Source: Catenaria anguillulae PL171
Taxonomy: Eukaryota > Blastocladiomycota > Blastocladiomycetes > Blastocladiales > Catenariaceae
Direction: 5' to 3'
Assembly: GCA_002102555.1 (NCBI GenBank)
Contig: MCFL01000025.1
Span: forward strand, 186,001-250,000
DNA: 64,000 nucleotides
The notes beneath the pieces are model-generated. The model ran no database searches. It worked only from the letters and a program-made list of their open reading frames with translations, and had not been told where the DNA came from. Positions 31,143 to 42,288 of this stretch are shown here, piece by piece. The position numbers and the translations under genes are program-made. Each line of letters opens with the position of its first letter. Within the stretch, counting starts at the first letter, position 1.

Positions 31143-34102
31143 TCAGTACCCAAACGTCCTCCTGACCCCACCCGGCGGCGACAGCTGCCCACTATAGTAC
31201 GACACGTTGGCGTTGCGATCCACCGCCTCCAAGACCCATGCGCTTGGACGCACAAGCACCACCTCATGACGAGCTTTTTCTGCGTTCCAGTCCACCGTCA
31301 CCAGGTGATTTGGCAGCACGCCAGAGTCAATGAATGCGACTTGAGCGATTCCGGGCTTGTCGTGGTGCAGAAACATCCCATTGTCCTACCGGTTTTGAAC
31401 AGAAAAGGATCAGAGACTTGAACATGCAGGGCAAATTTGGCGAAACCCGCAAGTAAATATACGAGGCGTACCACATCATTCACATCCCAAAACTGCATTC
31501 GCCCACCACACGTAACCACAAACATACTCGGCCGATTCGGATCAAATCTAACCGTGACCTTGTTGGCGCCAGTGCCCTCGCCGCTGCCAGGATCCCGTGC
31601 CACATCCAGCATGTGATCCCACTTCATCTTTGCGGCTTGCTCGCCCACAGGCAACAGCATCACAACCAGCGGAAACACCAGCACGGCGTGTGTGCCCGCG
31701 GCATTCACGGTGGCCGCCAAGATGGATGCCTGCGGATCGTAAAACTTGGACACGGGAATCAATGTATGCTCGCGCCACACAAACAAGTTTTTCGCCGTGG
31801 CAATATAAAACACGCGCGCGTCATTGCCGCCGCTGCCGCCGCCGGCGGCTGCTTTGCGGCAAGCGATCGAGTGAACTTGCTCGTGCAGCTCAATGTGCGT
31901 GGGCGGCTCTAGGTGCGGCACGTCGGATGCCGCGGAAGGATCCACCAATGTGGACGAGGCCGACGAGACGGATGCAGCAGCAGCAGACATGAGCTGGTCC
32001 AAATCCCACACGCTCACGCCGCCGGCATCATCGCCAATCACTACACACTCGTTTTCCACCTGCACACAAGTGATGGACCGGGCAAGCTGGTCGATCCGAA
32101 ACACGTCGAGCCGCGCAACGGGACGCAGGTACGCCGTGTCGGTGGCAAATGGCAGCGTATCGCCGCCGTCTTGGCCACTGGCACCTGTTGGCGAATCCAT
32201 CAGCTGGTAGACTGTCACTTCGTCGGGGACACGCTCGGCAACGCCGCGAGCCGGAATACCGGCTTCCCAGATGAGCACAAGCGCCGGGCTGAGCACGTGG
32301 TGCAGATGTGCAGCTGGTGGTGGCGACCTGAGCCTTGGTGGTGGGGAGAGCAGCGACGACAAGGACGCGCGTTTCGGTGCAGGTTGGGGCGTGGGTGAGG
32401 TCAGCCCAGGCCACGTGTGTTGCTGGCGCGGCGTGTGTTGCTGGTGCTCTTGGCGCGCGGCCGATGACGCCGCATGCGCAGGGGACATGGGATGGGTAGA
32501 TGCGACGACAGTGGGTGGTGGAACAAGCGAGTACACGCCTGCGATGGTTCTCGAGCACAGGGGTGTTGCCAGCGGGCCCAGAAACACCGCCCGGTCGGCA
32601 CTTGCCAGTGGAATCTGCCCGCGCGCAGCGGCTGCGGCAACCGATGCTTGATTCTCTGGGTGGCCGCTCGCGTGCAGCCGAAGACCCAGGCGGTACAGCG
32701 ACGTGTCGACCGAAACGAGTACCTGTGCCCACGACGAGGCCACAGAGAGTTGTGAAGTTGCATTTGGCGACCCTGGTGGTGAGAAAGGTGGGATCACGGT
32801 GACGGCTGTGGGGGGCGGGCTGGCAGTGTGGTGCCTCGGGAGCATGGTGCGTAAAAGCACGTCGTACACGATAGGCGCAGTTTCAAGCCAGTTGGCCGAG
32901 GACCGGTCGGCGCGTGGGTCGAATGCCAGCACGAGCGGCAGTGTAGAGTTTCGAAGAAGCGCAAAGGGATCCGGTCCGTTGGATCCAAAGATGCTCGGAA
33001 CATATCGCGCCTGTGGAGGGGCTTGCATGATGGCTGTTTCAAGCAACGTGAGCTCCGCATTTGGCTCGTCTATGGTGTCAAACGCATGCGCCGATGTTGC
33101 GGAAACCGGGAGCGCTTGGACCAGAGTGGGCATGATGCGCCGCTTTTTCGGTGGGCCGGGAGGCGCCGGATCTGAATGTGAGGGTGAGCGATCCCGTCGT
33201 GTGCCTGCAGCAAGTGGCGTCGGCGAGTGAGATGCACGGGCCATTGAAGCGGAAGATGGTCGGGGAGGACTTGTTCTACCATCCAGTCCCCTCACATGGC
33301 CAGGAGCGGCCGGGTGTGCATGACCATGACTGTCGACCAAGTTGGTGACAAAGCAAACGGTCGATCCCTGCACCAAGACGGGCGGGAGGTAATTGGGCGA
33401 CGCATCGTGCTTGACCAGTTGGGCGTGCACAGTCTTTGCCGCGTCGGGATGGTTGAAGAGCACAGCTGCTGTTGCAGCAGCTCTAGTGTCATGATGCGGG
33501 ATCAAGTCCGATTTGAGCAAAACGCCAAGCAACGTGGTACGACGCGGGCCAGGAAGCCGGCGGACGCCTTGCTGGGCAAGCTTGTAGACGCTGTGCAGTT
33601 TGCGTGTTAGGTCGTTACCAGTGGGCGGGGCGTCGGAGTCGGCAGACGATTTGACAAGTGAGAATTCGATGCGGGCGAGATCTCGGGCAATAGGGATCGG
33701 AACACAGAGCTCGGGCGTGACGGGGTCAGGTAGAGACGGATCCGAGTAGGATGAAAAGGGGATGCGGTCAAAGGCGTGGATCATCTACTATCGGCGTATG
33801 TGTGCATGTGCAAACCGGTTGTCAGATGTGGTTACGATGACATGGAAAGGGAAATGACAGACGTGATCCAACGATGGAAACTGGATAAGGCCCTCCTTGC
33901 GAGAGTGGACAATGTTGACCGAGTCTGGGTCGATTGCGTACTGGATGCCGTGCGCGTCGAGGTGCTGGCGGAATGCGTCGAGAGCGGCTGTCTCGGGAAT
34001 GGTGAATGTGGACGGGTGAGTCAAGGCGTCCGGGTGTACCTCTACAGGCGCCGAATCACCTAAAACGGCGACAGAGTGTGGTCGCGGGTGTGGAGGAGTC
34101 AT
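31143..34102 (-). CDS. Large WD40-like protein of unknown function
   Basis: Exons 33863-34102, 31472-33784 and 31143-31385 (donors GTCTGT and GTACGC) keep phase and give 931 residues. The first ATG is at 34102; without the weak first intron the protein would start at ATG 33784. Repeats of beta-propeller type appear in the C-terminal third: ITCVQVENECVVIGDDAGGVSVWDLD, VHSIACRKAA...VFYIATAKNLFVW, VTVRFDPNRPSMFVVTCGGRMQFWDVND. The central part is Pro/Ser-rich with a basic PKKRR stretch that could be a nuclear signal. The N-terminal 250 residues have predicted structure but no motif I can name. A scaffold role is usual for such proteins; the partner complex is unknown. Confidence 0.65.
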
Positions 34103-34405
34103 TGCATCGAGTGGGAATCGTCGTGTACGCTGTGCATTTGGTCACTGACAACATGGATGAGTATCGATGCATAATTAATTAAAAACTTTCGTCTCACACA
34201 CGCAGATCGGCGGCCGTCCAACAGCCTTCCATCTTCCTTCCATTGGCCTTCCAGCTCACAGACTTGCGAGACAGTCGAGACAGGACATTCCTTCTGGATG
34301 TCGGCGCCAGAGCTTGGACCCATGATGGACTGGCCCATGTATGTACATGTACTATACCCCCCGACACCCAACGCACTCGAGATCGACACGACTTCAAGCA
34401 CCGCA

Positions 34406-35446
34406 ATGACCACTTCCGGGACCCTCAAGGCCGCGCTCACCCGCGCCGTGCTGCTTCTCATCGTCGCGGGCGCCTGTCTGGCGCCGCTTGCCACCGCAGC
34501 GCGACAGGCAAAGCCCGAAGTCACCGACAAGGTGTATTTCGACATCAAGATCGGCGACAAGGATGCGGGCCGCATTGTGATTGGCCTTTATGGCAAGGTT
34601 GTTCCCAAGACGGTCGCAAACTTCAAGGCGCTTGCCACGGGCAAGCACGACGGAAAGGAGCTCGGGTTTGGGTACAAGGGCAGTGGGTTCCATCGCGTCA
34701 TCCCGGTACCTATCTGTTTCCTTTTGGAACCGCTTGCTTACTTTCGATTGCGCTCCTGCTGGTCACTGTTGTTTCTAACGATGTGTTTTCCTTTGTGCTC
34801 TGGCGTCAGTCCTTCATGATTCAGGGTGGCGATTTTACAAGGGGCGATGGCACAGGCGGAAAGAGGTACCGTTTTTGCCGGCCACCCATTGACATTCAAG
34901 CGACTTACACTTCTCCCTCTCACAGCATCTACGGTGAGAAGTTTGAGGACGAAAACTTTGATCTCAAGCACACCGCCGCAGGAGTCCTTAGCATGGCCAA
35001 TGCAGGCGCTGATACTGCATGTTTCACCCTTCTTTTCCTTGTGTAACCACCTGCCAAACTCACCCGGCTCATTCCCCGCGTCACAGAACGGTTCCCAATT
35101 CTTCATCACGACCGTGCCGACGCCCTGGCTCAACGGCCGCCACGTAGTCTTTGGCAAGGTGATTGAGGGGATGCGCACAGTCCGCCGCATTGAAATGTCG
35201 GAAACCACGCCTGGGGACCGCCCAGTCAAGCCCGTGGTGATTGCCGATGCGGGCGAGTTACCTTTGGACCCGCCTGCCGCCGCGGCCTACGGAGCAGCAG
35301 CGGACGGCCAGGTTGCCGGAGCCGCTGCACAGCAAAAGGGGGATGGCGTTGTCGTGGATCAGGATCAAGCCGGGTACTCAAAGCTCACCATCTTTGCGTG
35401 GTTGGTGGTCGTTGGTGGTGTGGCCCTGTATGCAAAGCGCAGGTAA
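34406..35446 (+). CDS. ER/secretory cyclophilin-type peptidyl-prolyl isomerase with C-terminal membrane anchor
   Basis: This cyclophilin B-like enzyme catalyses prolyl cis-trans isomerisation during folding in the secretory pathway. Exons 34406-34705, 34810-34865, 34926-35016 and 35087-35446 give 268 residues. A signal peptide ([18 protein letters not shown]) precedes the domain [23 protein letters not shown]. Active-site residues are present: [23 protein letters not shown] and [12 protein letters not shown]. The third intron (35017-35086) appears to start with GC (GCATGT) and end CACAG, joining GADT to NGSQFF, a non-canonical GC-AG intron. After the domain an Ala/Gln-rich spacer leads to a hydrophobic segment ([16 protein letters not shown]) and a basic KRR tail, predicting a luminal enzyme tethered in the membrane. 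An upstream in-frame ATG at 34298 would not yield a better signal peptide. Confidence 0.9.
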
Positions 35447-35946
35447 ATGCGTAGGTGTTGTGGGCGTATTGCGTGCGAGCGCGATTAATTGTGTATATCT
35501 TCGGTCATTTCAATGAAATCGAAGGTAGATTTCTTCCGAAAGTTTTCGGGGGGCAAGACAGCAACGGCAACAGCAACGTAAAGGGGTGATCGGGTGTGTT
35601 GGTATCATGGGGAACCGAAGAAGATTAAGCTGAAAGAGAGAAGAAGTGGGCAGATGGTGGTTCAAGATCGAAAGCAAATGAAAACAAACAGAAAGGCAAG
35701 CATGGACAACCAAAGACGGGTTTGGGTTGATATGGAGCGCGAATCGAATCAGGAGAGATTGGCCAGGATGGAAAGATAGAGGATGCTAGACCAGCAACTG
35801 GGACAAGAATCATGGAGCCGCGAGAGAAAACGTCCAAGTATGCGCAATCCGGCTTGGACGAAAGGAATACATGCGCAAGTAGCAGAGGGAAGTGCATGGT
35901 TGTTAACAAATGGGGATCGAAAACAAATGAGGACACTGCCGCATGG
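35447..35946. other. Convergent 3' region
   Basis: The stretch lies between the cyclophilin gene and the Ser-rich gene on the opposite strand; only short frames are seen. Confidence 0.5.
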
Positions 35947-37396
35947 TCATCCTCGCCTCCCCGGGAAACCAATCGCATACCCATACTCGGTAACGGCACT
36001 ACTTGCCGCAAACCCGCCTGAAGATGCTTGCTGTGCCTCAAACTGAACCGTTGCCATTGCACCATCAACAAATCCCATTCCTGCCCCGACTTGTGGCGCA
36101 TGTACCGGGCGCGTACTGGGTGAAATCGACATGCGCTCGAACGCATCGGCGAGGATACTTTTCGCCGCATACGATGAGCCAAGAGTCCCACGACTCGGCG
36201 ACGACGGCTTTTGCTGACCCGTACGCGTGCTTGTAAACGGTAAAGCGACTGGTTTTGCTTTGAATGAGCCCGGCTTGGTAAAGTAACTGCTCATCGCCGC
36301 AGCGCCACCGTGCGCCTTGCTACCACCCATGGCGGGCGTCCCCGCGCGCTTAAACGACCGGCCGACGACTGCGCTCGATGCAGGCGCCAGAGTGGGATCC
36401 GACAATGATTTTGAAAACAAACCCGGTCCGTGTGCTGCTCCCGTGCGCTTGAGTGTGCGAAAGTAGGAGCTGATTTTGGGTGCGTCGCCGCTGCCTGGCG
36501 CAACTGCTCCTTTGCCAATTGACTTTGCGCGCTTCAAGCCGCGCGGGCCCAAGAGGACATGGTGGTGCGAGTCTGAAACGGACCGGACGTGTGGGTATGG
36601 GATGAGGGTGCGGGCGCCGCGAGTGCGAGATGTACATTCGCCGTCGTCGGCCGTGTCCATGGGATCGTCGTCATCGTCATCGTCATCATCGTCCTCAGTC
36701 TCATTGGCCCCATCGTGGTCCAGGGAGAATGGATCGTGCGTGGGGCTTGAGCAGGACGTGTCAAGCGCAAAGAGTGGAATTGGATCGTACGCGAGGAGCG
36801 TCAGGTCGGTTGAGGAAGGGTTGGTGAGGCCGGGAGTGAAATGGCCTTGGATCGGCTCTTTGACGAGGTGGCGGCATTAGAGGGACCGCGTGGGACCGGT
36901 GCATTGAGGTTTGGCGATGCAATGGAAGGCATGTTTGTCGGTGCCGCGGTCGGCATCTTGGTGGGCCCGGGAGCGGTGCGCAGCAAGCCCGGTGCTTGCA
37001 GTGACCAATGGCGTGGTTCTTGAGAGGGTTGAGTAGGACCGTACTGGACAGCGAACGGGAGCGAGCGATCACGCATCATGGCCAATGAAAAACGCAAAAG
37101 CGAAAAACGGGATATCCTTTTGCACTCGTAGAAAGCGTTAAGAGTCCCCTCGAGCTGGCGACAGACAGCGTGGACGCCTTATGCTTGATCGCCTGGTAGA
37201 GTGGTGACGACGACTCGGACAGAAGCATGAGCTTGAATGCAGCTCTCGGGTGTGAGTTGGATGGCAAGAGTGGATGGCGCGGAATAAGGCGGCGGTGACG
37301 GCAAGGAAGCGAGTTCGAGGATCGATTGCTGTGTGTCAAGAGTGTCGGGCAATGCATTGTGAGCCAATACGGCCTATGGTTCCGCTTACTGTACAT
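35947..37396 (-). CDS. Ser-rich protein of unknown function, frame interrupted
   Basis: A long C-terminal frame (36660 upstream to 35947) has an acidic run, SYFRTLKR and SSYFTKPGSFKAK repeats, and many Ser/Pro. Its sense continues upstream in other frames: LTNPSSTDLTLLAYDPIPLF joins, with one added base near 36840, to MMRDRSLPFAVQYGPTQPS, and that joins, with one added base in a T-run near 37105, to YQAIKHKASTLSVASSRG and STSAKGYPVFRF. The 5' end is unclear; an ATG at 37396 is possible but the join near 37230 needs another correction or an intron. The paired SYF-x4 motifs and phosphosite-like Ser clusters hint at a regulatory protein. I do not recognise the family and assign no function. Confidence 0.5.
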
Positions 37397-37652
37397 GTAC
37401 GTTTTCTCTTCGTTTTCGTCTTGTACGCGAATCGGCCTCCGATCTCACAATGCGGACACTGTAGGTTTGTACAGATTGGGAGGATCCGGGTCGAGGTTTC
37501 CGTCACGATTCCCACGACGTTGCCGCTTCGTTATCGCTCCAAGACAACGACAAAAGTCCAGGGAAATGAGATGACGTGAGGCAGAACAGGATAAAATACA
37601 GAGTTGCACACGTAAACAGAAAGTCTACCCCCAACCAACGAACAGCGGTAAG

Positions 37653-39176
37653 CTACTCTTGCTCTAACTGCACCAGGCACACCTCGTTGACATACAAGAC
37701 ACCCTTGGCCTTCTCGTCTTCACTCGCCTCGACGGTGCAGTTCTCCCCGCACGTAAATACAATGACCGTGCCAAACTCCATTCCCCTAATCCACATGGCT
37801 GGATTCTTGCCCATAGCCTCGAGCTCGGCCGGTGTCGGTTCGGGTGCGTGCTTTTCCACAGGCAGCACAGACAGCAGTGTCGGCATCAACTGGCACTCGT
37901 ACACGCGCTGGCCGCCGCAGCGCGGGCACGACGGCAAGCGCTGCTTGACTGGCAACTTGCCCTTGGCCGCCCCTTGTGCTTTTGCAACCTTGGCCGCATC
38001 GGCCTGCGCCTCATCCGTGGGTAAATGCAACACCTGATGCTCCGAGTACATGAGTGGCACGCCGCCGAAATTGTACCGAATGACCTGGCTCGGATTGTCC
38101 TCGACGCGGTCCACAAACCGCTCCAAGTGCCGTGTAAAGCCCTTGATATTGGTAGATTCGGACCCTTCTGCACTCACATCCCAACCGGCCGGTCCGCCTG
38201 CGGCAGCTGCTGCCGACGCCTTGCGGCCCTTGCGCTCGTCTTCGCCTCCCGTGGCATCCTCGTCACCAAGCGAGCCGTCGCCGGGACGGTAATGCGAGTA
38301 CGCTGCTGCTTTGGCGTGCTTGGACTGGACGTATTCCTCGTCAATCGACAGATAGAAGGCGGGAAAATGGGGAGCAGGCTCGGTGGAGGCAGCTGAAAGA
38401 GTGAGTGCGTCCATGGCGGCTTCGAGGGATTGGTGCTTGGACGAAGAAGCGGTTGCTTGTTTCTCGTCCTTGGCCTTTGGCGGTGCCGGTTTGGATGATG
38501 AGGAGGAGGACGCGGATGGGGTCAGTTGGAAGCGAAGGTCTTCAGATGAGCCAACACCAAGTGCAAACGCCGGCTCGTGAGCGACCTCGGCCTCGCCCGT
38601 CGTGAATCCGCTTGTAAACGCATCTCCATTCCCCACCGTCCCAAACCCGCCGAATGCATCCTCGCCATCCGTCGCGCCGGATCCGAACCCGCCAAAAGCA
38701 TCGGCCTCACTTTGCTCTACCATCCCAAAGACGACATCGCCCCTCATTTTATCTTCCTGTTCTTCCTCAATATCCACCTCCTCATCCTCGCCTGCCTCCC
38801 CATCCCCAGTCGCACCAGGTCCATCAAGCGACATGCCCCTGATTGCCACAAACGATCCCGGGCGCAACATGCAATGCCTGCGATTGCACCCAAACACATA
38901 CAGGACGCGATCGTCCATCTTGCCCACGGGCGCATGCACCTGTGCCAGCAAAAACAGCTGGCGGCCGCACGCAGCACATTGCGGGTAGTGGGTCAACGGA
39001 ACGCTGGCAAGCGGGGTGGCGGGTCCGCCAACTCGCGACGTGTAAAAATCGGCAAGATCGCGCTTGGACGTGCAGGGTCCGTCGGGGACCGCAATAAAGT
39101 CGCCCGTGGGAGTCCAGTCCGAGTAGTGCGAGGCAGAGTCGTCGGAGGAGTAATCGTCGTCCTTGTATGAGGTCAT
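37653..39176 (-). CDS. TSR4: Tsr4 / PDCD2-type protein, 40S ribosome assembly chaperone
   Basis: PDCD2/Tsr4 proteins bind nascent uS5 (Rps2) and support small-subunit maturation. This intact single exon encodes 507 residues. The N-terminal half has the PDCD2 core: SRVGGPATPLASVPL, the zinc-type CAACGRQLFLLAQVHAP and VLYVFGCNRRHCM. A long acidic/Ser-rich spacer (about 120-330) follows. The C-terminal PDCD2 domain contains NPSQVIRYNFGGVPLMY, LPSCPRCGGQRVYECQLMP, AMWIRGMEFGTVIVFTCGENC and YVNEVCLVQLEQE. Paired Cys motifs on both sides are complete. No MYND finger is inserted, which places it with the Tsr4/PDCD2L branch. The absence of frame errors over 1.5 kb contrasts with the preceding gene. 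Confidence 0.92.
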   Translation of the reverse strand: MTSYKDDDYSSDDSASHYSDWTPTGDFIAVPDGPCTSKRDLADFYTSRVGGPATPLASVPLTHYPQCAACGRQLFLLAQVHAPVGKMDDRVLYVFGCNRRHCMLRPGSFVAIRGMSLDGPGATGDGEAGEDEEVDIEEEQEDKMRGDVVFGMVEQSEADAFGGFGSGATDGEDAFGGFGTVGNGDAFTSGFTTGEAEVAHEPAFALGVGSSEDLRFQLTPSASSSSSSKPAPPKAKDEKQATASSSKHQSLEAAMDALTLSAASTEPAPHFPAFYLSIDEEYVQSKHAKAAAYSHYRPGDGSLGDEDATGGEDERKGRKASAAAAAGGPAGWDVSAEGSESTNIKGFTRHLERFVDRVEDNPSQVIRYNFGGVPLMYSEHQVLHLPTDEAQADAAKVAKAQGAAKGKLPVKQRLPSCPRCGGQRVYECQLMPTLLSVLPVEKHAPEPTPAELEAMGKNPAMWIRGMEFGTVIVFTCGENCTVEASEDEKAKGVLYVNEVCLVQLEQE

Positions 39177-39439
39177 GTTTGTGTTGGTGCGTGTTTCTTG
39201 ATTGAGGGTGGGGGTGTATTACATGTACATTTGGTTTTATCATTGGATGACATGGAAAGAGGCCGTCTCTGCAGATTCGGAGCAGATGGCGAAAGTGCAC
39301 GCAAGTGGCATGAATCAGACAAGACTGAAGCAAGTTGGGCAAATCGCGTCAATGCATCGTCGATCATCACATGATTGGTTACCACCTTAACCCACATCGC
39401 CCGCATCGCATGGAAAGACAACGAGAGACCGCCACCGCT

Positions 39440-40126
39440 TCAAATCGTTGGTGATAGACGATGGTCCTTGGCCTTGAGCTCATCAATCGCCTTGTCAACG
39501 GGCAGAAACCAAGGAAACCAGCTTGCGTACAGCCACGACTTGGCAAGCGAGGTTGGCGGCACAATGACGTGCAAGTGGAGGTGGTCGATCATGACGAACG
39601 GCGACAAGTGGAATCCAAAGCTGCTCGTGCAAGTGTAAAAGGACGGACGTGTGTGGCTATCAGCGATATTGGTCGTTTCACGCTTCGAAAGGAGACAGGT
39701 GTGAGACGTACGTGACCGCGTCAAGGTCAATCGATGGTTCCAACTTCTTCAACGTACCAATGGCGGTCAGGTGCATGTGCTTCACTACAGATAAGTACAA
39801 CAGAAGCTAATCAGAATAAATTCGCCCATCACACCTCGGAGGGCCCGGACAGTTGCGAGCTCAACGCACCCTTGTCGACGTGGTGGTGATCTAATTGGGC
39901 AATGCCGCCACAGTGCTCTTTCGGGACGACCAGCAAGTGAATGCGGCCGGCGGGGCGGATGTCATGGAACACGCTTACTGAATCATCCTGCGAATGCGTA
40001 CGTGCCGCACATACGTCACGTTGGTTGGTTGGACATGAACCTGATGGGACGATAAATCTGGCAAAAACGCACAGAATACTCGATCTTGAACTTATCGGGG
40101 GTGATATTGCAAAAGATGCATGTCAT
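39440..40126 (-). CDS. HIT-family hydrolase, copy 1
   Basis: Histidine-triad proteins hydrolyse nucleoside phosphoramidates and related adenylates. Exons 40073-40126, 39870-39987, 39712-39784 and 39440-39620 give 141 residues; donors GTGCGT, GTGCGT and GTACGT. The start MTCIFCNITP carries the CxxC seen in many HIT proteins. The domain continues DDSVSVFHDIRPAGRIHLLVVPKEH and KHMHLTAIGTLKKL, and ends with FGFHLSPFVMIDHLHLHVIV, the catalytic triad HLHLHVI, followed by the Trp-rich tail WLYASWFPWFLPVDKAIDEL. The tail is like HINT3/aprataxin-type members rather than HINT1. Its intron phases (0, 1, 2) match copy 2 at 41226-41913. Confidence 0.88.
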
Positions 40127-40871
40127 GGTCAAGTATACATTGCCCAAAGTGCTCGAATGTCGCCAAGGGGTACAGAATTTGCAATGGACGCGGCAGGATG
40201 AGTGATTCGGTTGCTGTCTCACGTTCTGCGCGAGGTTCACAAGGCAAGGTCTCGCGCACGCACTTGGGCCATGTTAAAAGCATACGTGTTTAGCAGGTGG
40301 GCCTATATCTCAACAGACCATGTGGCAGTCATGCGAGGGTCTCCGTATGGACATATTGAGCGCGAGCTCGCAGTTCGCCATGTCTCACGACACCAGTCTG
40401 GCGGACCCTTCTGGTTCCTCCAAATGAGAAAGCCCCTGTCTCGTGTGCGTCCTGCCCGTCGCTCGAGCTTGGATCTGTCCCGTCCTACAGTGCCGACTCA
40501 CTTGTGGCACTTTCCAACTCCAAGTCGACCCCCCACGGACGTGTACGCTTTGCCGTTCGTTAGCGAAGAGAAGCAAACTGATCGTGTGATCTGCTGGCGT
40601 TCATGTTTCCTCAGACCCGTTTGCTGGCTTATGGCCATGGCAAGCACGCCCAAGTTGTCTGGAGCGGAAAAGGCGCATGCGACCAATACGCTGGTGCGAT
40701 CGCTCTACCAAACCTGTCCAACATTCTGCTTAGCGTCATGGCTCCTTTGGACACGAATGTGCTTCCCCAGATCATTTCGGCGCAAAAGTCGCCAACCGCT
40801 CACAATATGTCACAACGCCTTGACATGAGGTCCGCCCTGCTCACATTGAGGGCCCACCCTAACCTAACGCC
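40127..40871. other. Spacer between the two HIT genes, upstream part
   Basis: The stretch holds the copy 1 promoter side and broken plus-strand frames (for example ATG 40603 onward) without a domain. Some frames may be further remains of the ankyrin-like gene described next. Confidence 0.4.
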
Positions 40872-41039
40872 TTGCGCTTGCACGCACCGCACCTGCCGCT
40901 CGATATTGTCACCGAGCTGGGCAAGGCCGATATCCTTGATTGCTGGTTCTCGAGCTTCCCAAACCGCAAGAATGGATCTTTGGGCACGGTGGTCATGCAT
41001 CGCGCTAGTGAGCAAGGCTGTCTCCAAGTGGTGGAGTGA
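40872..41039 (+). pseudogene. Remnant of an ankyrin-like repeat gene
   Basis: One frame reads LPLDIVTELGKADILDCWF followed by HRASEQGCLQVVE and a stop where the next residues (in another frame) are WWSD. This resembles the ALDxASxxGHxxVLxWW repeats of large ankyrin-like families in some zoosporic fungi. There is no start and no intact flanking exon. The call rests on pattern resemblance only. Confidence 0.35.
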
Positions 41040-41225
41040 TACGTGTTAAGCACAAGCTTGTTTCATTCCCATTCCTTCTGCTCTGCATGTCCCGTCCGCG
41101 ATATGAACTCGCTTTACACGGATCTTTCCAGGGGCCGTATACACATGATCATGCATGCACCCACCCTAGCGCAGAATCTGATTGGTACAATGACTTCACA
41201 CGGCCAGCCGAGATCTTGGTTGTCG

Positions 41226-41913
41226 TTAAGCGCCTGGTTTCTCTTCCAATTGTCGAATGACGTCCTCCAACGTGGCAAACCAAGAAACGTAGTACTTGTA
41301 CTTGCGCGAGGTCTTGATGGGTCCGACAAGTACATGCAAGTGAAGATGGTGAACCGAGTTGAATGGTGGGACGTGAAAGCCAAACCTGTGTCATGTGCGG
41401 ACAAAATTGGACTTATGGTTTGTTGAGCACGTGCCGGCACATCGCAAGAAATAGTCGAGCCGCGATGAAAACACCCGTGCAACCTTGCACACAACATACC
41501 GAATCTGCGGATTGGGGCCCAACAGTGCGACATAGCTGTCTCGCGCGAGTACTTGACGCGCTGTCGACTCGAGTCGCCTCACTGAACGTGGTCCATTTGA
41601 CGGAAAATGCCACGTTAGGATACTGTCATCGTGTTTCAGAGTGAACTACATATTGGTGCGTGCGTACATACGTAGTGGGATATGAGATGAATTGAGACTC
41701 TTGATATTGGGAATGTGCTCGAGCGGGATTGCTTGGAAGTGAAACTGTGCACTGGGACTGATGTCGTGAAAGACGGCGATTTCGTTGTCCTGGTGGGCCC
41801 TGAAACGATGAGCGCCTGGAGGGGATACGACTGCAGAAATACATGCATCATACCAGGTATTCGAGGCGGAACTCTTCCTGGTTGATGTTGCAAAAGACGC
41901 ATTGTGGAGGCAT
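41226..41913 (-). CDS. HIT-family hydrolase, copy 2
   Basis: Exons 41854-41913, 41672-41789, 41500-41581 and 41226-41385 give 139 residues; donors are all GTATGA or GTATGT. MPPQCVFCNINQEEF has the CxxC near the start. Then come DNEIAVFHDISPSAQFHFQ, IPLEHIPNIKSL, RRLESTARQVLARDSYVAL, and the triad in FGFHVPPFNSVHHLHLHVLV. The tail KYKYYVSWFATLEDVIRQLEEKPGA is of HINT3/aprataxin style. Exon 2 is 118 nt in both copies and phases are identical, which supports tandem duplication. The region aligned with copy 1's PKEH motif has lost the Lys and retains PLEH. Sequence divergence between copies is high, so the duplication is old. Confidence 0.9.
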
Positions 41914-42288
41914 GATGGCACGAATTGATTTGTTGGCGCGTCGAGTCAGAGGCGGTGGTGATGGTCGGACGGAGGCGTGTCGGAATGCTGGCGGGCAGGT
42001 TCACAGGAGGCCGTTCTGTGCCAATGGAGAATGTTCATTGCAGATGAGATGAAAGATGCTCGAAGTATTTACATTGCATAGCAGCAGGCGTATGACTGGC
42101 GGCTGATGAAGATGGGATTGAGAAAGATCGGAAGAGATCGAGGGCTGGATCAAGATGATCGCAGCTTGGTCAACTCGATGCTGGCTACTCAGCTGCCAGA
42201 AATGATAAAAGCTCATTGCATGTCTCGCGCCAGTTCCACACTCTCTCTGCCTTGTAGTAGTGCATTGCTATCCGCCTTCCTCGACGTC
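41914..42288. other. Divergent promoter of HIT copy 2 and LYS9
   Basis: The 375-nt stretch separates two divergently transcribed genes; no further feature is recognised. Confidence 0.5.
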
